From: Himantopus leucocephalus
Taxonomy: Eukaryota > Chordata > Aves > Charadriiformes > Recurvirostridae
Direction: 5' to 3'
Assembly (NCBI GenBank): GCA_003993805.1
Contig: RSEF01000001.1
Location: forward strand, 146,205,409 to 146,269,408
DNA length: 64,000 bases
Shown here: piece after piece, positions 35,201-64,000 of the stretch
How the letters are laid out: each line of letters opens with the position of its first letter
How positions within the stretch are numbered: position 1 is the first letter of the stretch
Translations under genes and position numbers: made by a program
Notes under the pieces: generated by a model
Seen by the model: only the letters and a program-made list of their open reading frames with translations
Database searches by the model: none
What the model was told of the DNA's origin: nothing

Positions 35201-37110
35201 CAGAGCACCGTAAAGGGGGAAAAAAATAACACCTGCACGTAAAAAGGGAATTTTGGATCAGCTTGCTCTGTTTTAGTACCCTAAAAATTACTGAGTCCAG
35301 TGATTGTGCAGTTAACTTATCAGCATAGAGGAGAAAATAAAAGAGTTTTAAAGCAAATAGTGAACATAGTCCCTGTTCTCTACTGGAGGAGGAGAAATCG
35401 TATGAAGGTAATAATAATTCTCTGCTCTGACAGACAACAGATCAAACACCAACACAAAAGCCTTTCAACATTTCACCACGTGACAGTCTCACTGGGAAAT
35501 TAGAGAACGATGAGCTAGGCAAAAATCACAAAAGGCACATAATTACTTTAAACCCATGATGCATGGTTCTCAGTTAAGGATAGGGACCATTTTAAGTGAT
35601 AACTCTCCTGGGCCTTGCTGTATGCGGTATGATCTGGATGTGGGAAGAGAAAACCTATTAACAGGTTTGCAGGCATTGCCAAGCTGGGAGTCCTTTGAAG
35701 GATTACAATTCCAAACAATCATAAAAAAATAAAAAAATGGTCTGAAATCACTGCGATGAACTTCGGCCCAGACAAATTCAAAATGCACTAGTTAGTGCCA
35801 CCCTAGAACCAGATGTACAGAGACAGAAAAGGGACCAGCTGAGCAGGTACCAGCGCTACCAGAAAGGTCACAACTGGAATATGAGTCAATGTTGGCTAAT
35901 GTCATCAGAAAGATGGTGTGTATCAGCAAGGTACAGCATGTAAGATGCAGATGGTGATTGTGCTACTGATCATTGATAAGGTTTTGGTTATGATCACATG
36001 TGGACACCATCGTTGAGGAAGCACAAAATGCAGCAAGTCTGGATGGCACCAAGAAGAGTAACATGCGATTTAGGGAACGTGACCTTTGGGGAAAGGTTGA
36101 GTAATGTTGTTGGCTTTCCCTTGAAAAAAAAAAAAGATTGTTAGAAGATTGTATGTGGATGAAAAAGGTCACTTGTCCCTGGTCATGGGTATCAGAAGAT
36201 ACTGAAGAAAGGTGCTTCCTCAAGGTCACTGGTTTCTAGCTCTGCTTGCTGGGGGTGCCTGTTGCTGGTGGCCCTGCTGAGGCTGTGCTGTGTTCAGCCC
36301 ATCACAGACAGCAGGGATGGAGCTCCTTTCTTGGGGTTTGGCAGTGAACGGGCTGATTGCTGCTGCTCCCATGTAGACAGACTCATAGTGGTTTTGGAGA
36401 AGCTCTGCCGGGAACTAGAAACCAACCCCATGGATGTCCTTCAGAGTTGCGTCTCAAAAAGCCTCCCCACAAGAAACAAACAAACCCAAACCAAAACCAA
36501 TCAAGTGATTCTGAGCAGAAATAGGCTAATTTAAAAAGTACTAAGGTATTGTCTGATCAATAACACTCAACCCAAGCTGCATTTCCAGTACTAATTCATG
36601 CATTGATTTTCCCATTGATTTGCAGTAAGTGCTAGGTTCCTAGCTAGATTAGCAAAGGTATTTAGATATTCAACTGAGGTCATTTTAGTAGTCTTAGTCA
36701 CCTTAGTACTTAAATCCAGTTGATTTATAGTTCAGATTAGGTCTCTACGCAAGATGCTGTAATCCCACAAAGTCTCTTGCTACTTTTTGATAGTTCTGTC
36801 AACATGTTTAAAAATCTGGTTTCAGAGGCCCCAGTTGCTTTGAAGATGAGATATATTCTCCAAATCACTCGGGCTTTGCAAAGCCTTTTAAAACATGGGC
36901 TTAAGCACCCAACCAAGTACCCTATGTCAAGCTAACTGGGGTTTCTTCCTGCCTGGGAGTTAAGGTTCATGCCTTGGTGTTCCAGTGAAGTTTCTAAATA
37001 TTTTTGCAGCTTATCACCAACCTGTTAAAGGATTCGCAGATTCTGAGCTACCAAAGACATGGGCAGGCTATAGATAAAATGACCAGCTGTATCATTGACA
37101 GCACATTTGG
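29201..37110. other. CLTRN-ACE2 intergenic region
   Basis: About 8 kb between the two paralogues. It holds a CpG-rich patch at 33.37-33.76 kb. Very diverged CR1-like internal sequence may be present near 30.6-30.8 and 36.0-36.24 kb, but these are too weak for separate entries. I see no coding exon. Confidence 0.6.
33370..33760. promoter_or_regulatory. CpG-rich patch about 3.7-4.0 kb upstream of ACE2
   Basis: I count about 24 CpG dinucleotides in under 400 bp of clearly GC-rich sequence, against CpG-poor, AT-rich surroundings. It is therefore a CpG-island-like candidate promoter or enhancer. Mammalian ACE2 has a distal alternative promoter upstream of the proximal one, and this patch could be an avian counterpart. 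That link is inference only. Confidence 0.45.
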
Positions 37111-37136
37111 GAAACATTAACCAAAAGTAAAAGCCT

Positions 37137-37143
37137 TTTATAA
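37137..37143 (+). promoter_or_regulatory. CDX-like motif, upstream copy
   Basis: TTTATAA matches the intestinal CDX homeodomain core. With a second copy at 37214-37220 it brackets the HNF1 motif. Short AT-rich motifs are common, so confidence is modest. Confidence 0.35.
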
Positions 37144-37183
37144 GAAGGCCATAAAATGGCAGGAGTAATTATGTTTTTCCAAA

Positions 37184-37196
37184 GTTAATCATTGAC
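37184..37196 (+). promoter_or_regulatory. HNF1-type homeodomain binding motif of ACE2
   Basis: GTTAATCATTGAC matches the HNF1 consensus GTTAATNATTAAC at all but one fixed position. It lies 62 bp before the TATA box and 200 bp before the ACE2 start codon. HNF1 factors are known activators of mammalian ACE2. A further half site, CATTAACC, lies about 70 bp upstream. Confidence 0.7.
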
Positions 37197-37213
37197 TTTT
37201 GTTTATTTGGCTT

Positions 37214-37220
37214 TTTATAA
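37214..37220 (+). promoter_or_regulatory. CDX-like motif, downstream copy
   Basis: A second TTTATAA, overlapping a TATAAAAA string at 37216-37223 that could also act as a TATA element. Its place between the HNF1 motif and the main TATA box resembles enterocyte promoters that combine CDX and HNF1 sites. Confidence 0.35.
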
Positions 37221-37257
37221 AAAACTTTTCCCTTTCTCTCCTACAATGGATAAAACC

Positions 37258-37265
37258 TATAAAAG
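37258..37265 (+). promoter_or_regulatory. TATA box of the proximal ACE2 promoter
   Basis: TATAAAAG, followed by a GC-rich GCCCGGC, is a strong TATA match. Transcription would start about 25-32 bp downstream, near 37,285-37,295, giving a 5' UTR of roughly 100 nt before the start at 37396. Confidence 0.7.
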
Positions 37266-37306
37266 GCCCGGCAAATTGGATTCAGCCTTTTTTCTTCACG
37301 CTAGCC

Positions 37307-37321
37307 ATGCTTGAAGGCTGA
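37307..37321 (+). other. Minimal uORF in the ACE2 leader
   Basis: ATG CTT GAA GGC TGA is a four-codon upstream ORF with G at -3. Its stop overlaps the next ATG (37321) in the string TGATG. That ATG is in frame with the main ACE2 start and would add 25 residues before the signal peptide. Both lie downstream of the predicted transcription start. Use of either is inference. Confidence 0.5.
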
Positions 37322-37395
37322 TGAGACAGAGCCTGTCAGAGAAGCTTACCCGAGGAAACCTACTTCATTGGGAGGTTCTCAGCCTGCACACGAAT

Positions 37396-62389
<24,994 letters not shown>

Positions 62390-63145
62390 AAGACACTAAG
62401 AGTTTATTTTTGGTTGTTTTTTGGTTTTGTTTGTTTTGTGGTTTTTTTCAATTATCTTTTAACAATAGTGCCTAGCAAGGACCAAAACACTATGGGTGTC
62501 ATCAAACATAATGTCTTCTGGTTGACCGTTAATCTACTGGTTCATAGACAACAGCAGCTAAATCTGCTGTTTTTGTGGTAACTAGAAAACATGCAAAAAT
62601 TGAAGAGATATATGTCCTGTGGTTTTTCTATGAATTATGCGCATAATATTACACACTATTTGCGCTGCTTTTCCTAAGTGTGCTGCATCCAACTTCTCTT
62701 TGTTTCCTCTGTAATGAGATGCAAAAGCTTGGAAGTATAGAGTTGTATACAGTCCCAGACAGACATAAGAAGAACACATACGCCTAATGCCCATGAGGAA
62801 CATCTTGATCTGCCCAGATTGAGACCTCAAAAGAGTATCTAATAGACAGTGAGAAAAAAACCACCAGAAGACCCTTAGTGATGAAGAACTCAATTTAATA
62901 TGAAATAACTGCATTTTTTGCACCTTCAGGAAATCTGTATCAATGTAAAACAGATACTGAACGAAGATGAATAAGCACTGGAAGTTTGTTAGGAAGTTGT
63001 AGCATAAGTTATTTTTCTAACCGTTTGCTTGATAAGTATTGTTGAGACCAAATAGCCCATGCCCCTGTAAAAAAAATATTTAAAAAATCTCTGTGTTTTG
63101 TTGTCATCTAAAAATGGAATAAACTTCCTTAATACAAAATGATCA
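62390..63145 (+). other. ACE2: ACE2 3' UTR
   Basis: About 750 bp of AT-rich sequence between the stop codon and the polyadenylation signal, with GT-rich runs right after the stop (GTTTTTTGGTTTTGTTTG). The end is set by the AATAAA at 63118 and is approximate. Confidence 0.7.
63118..63123 (+). terminator. ACE2 polyadenylation signal
   Basis: A canonical AATAAA, 729 bp after the stop codon. A single N follows at 63153 in a poly-T stretch. Cleavage is expected 10-30 bp downstream. Confidence 0.7.
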
Positions 63146-63299
63146 AATTTGGNTTTTTTTCAGTACCTTAGCCATTGTCTCCACTATTACAAATACTGCA
63201 TTACAAATAATGCATCCTAGAAATACAAATTGCACTATTACACACAGGGAACAGTAGATTGAGGCTTGGGAGGTTCAGGATGCACCTGAAAAAGAAAAG

Positions 63300-63510
63300 C
63301 CATTCACAAGGAGGGTAGTGCAGCACTGGCACAAGTTGTCTATTTACATTCTGGGAGAGGCTGTGGGATCTCCGTCTTTAGAAGTGTTCAGTTCTCAGGT
63401 AGACAAGGGTATGGCTGATTGAGCGGTGGAGACAGTCCCACTCTGAGTGAGAAGTTCGGCTAGATGACCTACAGAGGTCCCTTCCAGCCAGAGTTTCTAT
63501 GATTCTATGT
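63300..63510 (+). repeat. CR1 LINE 3' end, plus orientation
   Basis: GCAGCACTGGCACAAGTTGT, AGAGGCTGTGGGATCTCC, TAGATGACCTACAGAGGTCC and the end TTTCTATGATTCTATG follow the CR1 3' consensus closely. It lies just downstream of the ACE2 polyadenylation site. Confidence 0.85.
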
Positions 63511-63907
63511 CTTGTATGTTCCGTGTCATACCTGCCACCATGCCAGTGCAGTTGTTCTGTTCACACCAGGGTGACTGAAAGGCACAAGGTGTCTACTCAG
63601 TCCTGCGTTCTGACAAAGAGCCAGTAGCAAACACGAGCCTGCATGAAAAACATTCAGCAAATGCATAGATTTAAACTCACGGGCCTCCAAAATTATCAGA
63701 AACTGTAAAAAGCAGTCAACCATATATCTAAAAACATACAGTTGGAGTCTCTGGGCTCACAAAACACTTTCCTAGCGCTCCACGCTCAGTACCTGTTTAA
63801 GAGACAAGACCCTTAAGTGAGACAGTTCAAACAGTAGGCAGATGATACTGATGAACTGCAAACTAGACAGGAATGTAAATGAATGAAAATATTTTTTATT
63901 TAAGTTA
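63511..63907. other. 3' flank between two CR1 ends
   Basis: About 400 bp without a recognisable exon. In mammals BMX lies convergently downstream of ACE2, but no kinase-like sequence is present here. Confidence 0.6.
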
Positions 63908-64000
63908 CAGAATCACATAATCACAGAATGGTGGGGGTTGGAAGGGACCTTCAGAGTTCATCTAGTCCAACCCCCCTGCCAAAGCAGGGTCACCTACAGC
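63908..64000 (-). repeat. CR1 LINE 3' end, minus orientation, cut by the window edge
   Basis: CAGAATCACATAATCACAGA, GGTTGGAAGGGACCTTCAGA and CATCTAGTCCAACCCCCCTG are the reverse complement of the CR1 3' end. The element continues past base 64,000. Confidence 0.9.

Noticed and set aside
36000..36240. Possible CR1 internal sequence
   Set aside because: A few strings resemble the CR1 region before the 3' end, but divergence is too high to call by eye.
37321..37395. In-frame upstream ATG as the ACE2 start, giving a 25-residue extension
   Set aside because: The extension is polar and would bury the signal peptide. The context is weak (C at -3), and homologues begin at the later ATG. It is kept only as a possible regulatory start.
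63146..64000. Search for the BMX 3' end, expected convergent to ACE2 from mammalian synteny
   Set aside because: Only CR1 ends and featureless flank are present. The gene presumably lies beyond the window.

Overview
The window is vertebrate nuclear DNA, most likely from a bird. It carries two intact, spliced, same-strand genes: CLTRN (collectrin, TMEM27) and ACE2 (angiotensin-converting enzyme 2). The avian call rests on the close ACE2 and collectrin matches, on short introns, and on CR1 retroposon ends with the typical avian 3' signature near 3.9, 9.5, 63.4 and 63.9 kb. The species cannot be fixed from the sequence alone. The assembly is draft quality: one 100-N gap, several single Ns, and three near-identical duplications that each meet at a single N.

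Layout. 1-6.2 kb: gene-poor flank upstream of CLTRN. 6.36-26.96 kb: CLTRN, six coding exons, 226 residues, with a near-perfect HNF1 motif about 120 bp before its start codon. About 27-37.1 kb: CLTRN 3' region and intergenic DNA, including a CpG-rich patch at 33.4-33.75 kb. 37.18-37.4 kb: ACE2 promoter with a near-consensus HNF1 motif, two TTTATAA motifs, a TATA box and a tiny uORF. 37.40-62.39 kb: ACE2, 18 coding exons, 809 residues, followed by a 3' UTR with AATAAA at 63,118. 63.15-64 kb: flank with two CR1 ends. All 22 introns are GT-AG and both reading frames are unbroken across the splice junctions.

How the genes fit together. Collectrin is a single-pass membrane protein homologous to the C-terminal part of ACE2; both are known partners of B0-type amino-acid transporters in kidney and gut. 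The window shows the relationship directly: the introns flanking CLTRN exons 2-5 have phases 1, 0, 2, 2, 2, and those flanking ACE2 exons 14-17 have the same phases. Exon lengths are 59/86/117/195 and 59/101/117/195. ACE2 exons 1-13 supply the zinc carboxypeptidase, with every main catalytic residue present. The shared HNF1 motif suggests a shared epithelial expression programme.

No new multi-gene system is visible. The points most worth a second look are the paired HNF1 motifs, the ACE2 uORF with an overlapping TGATG, a 317-codon open frame and a CpG-rich YY1-like patch inside ACE2 intron 14, an LTR-like repeat in ACE2 intron 9, and a largely rearranged N-glycosylation pattern in ACE2.
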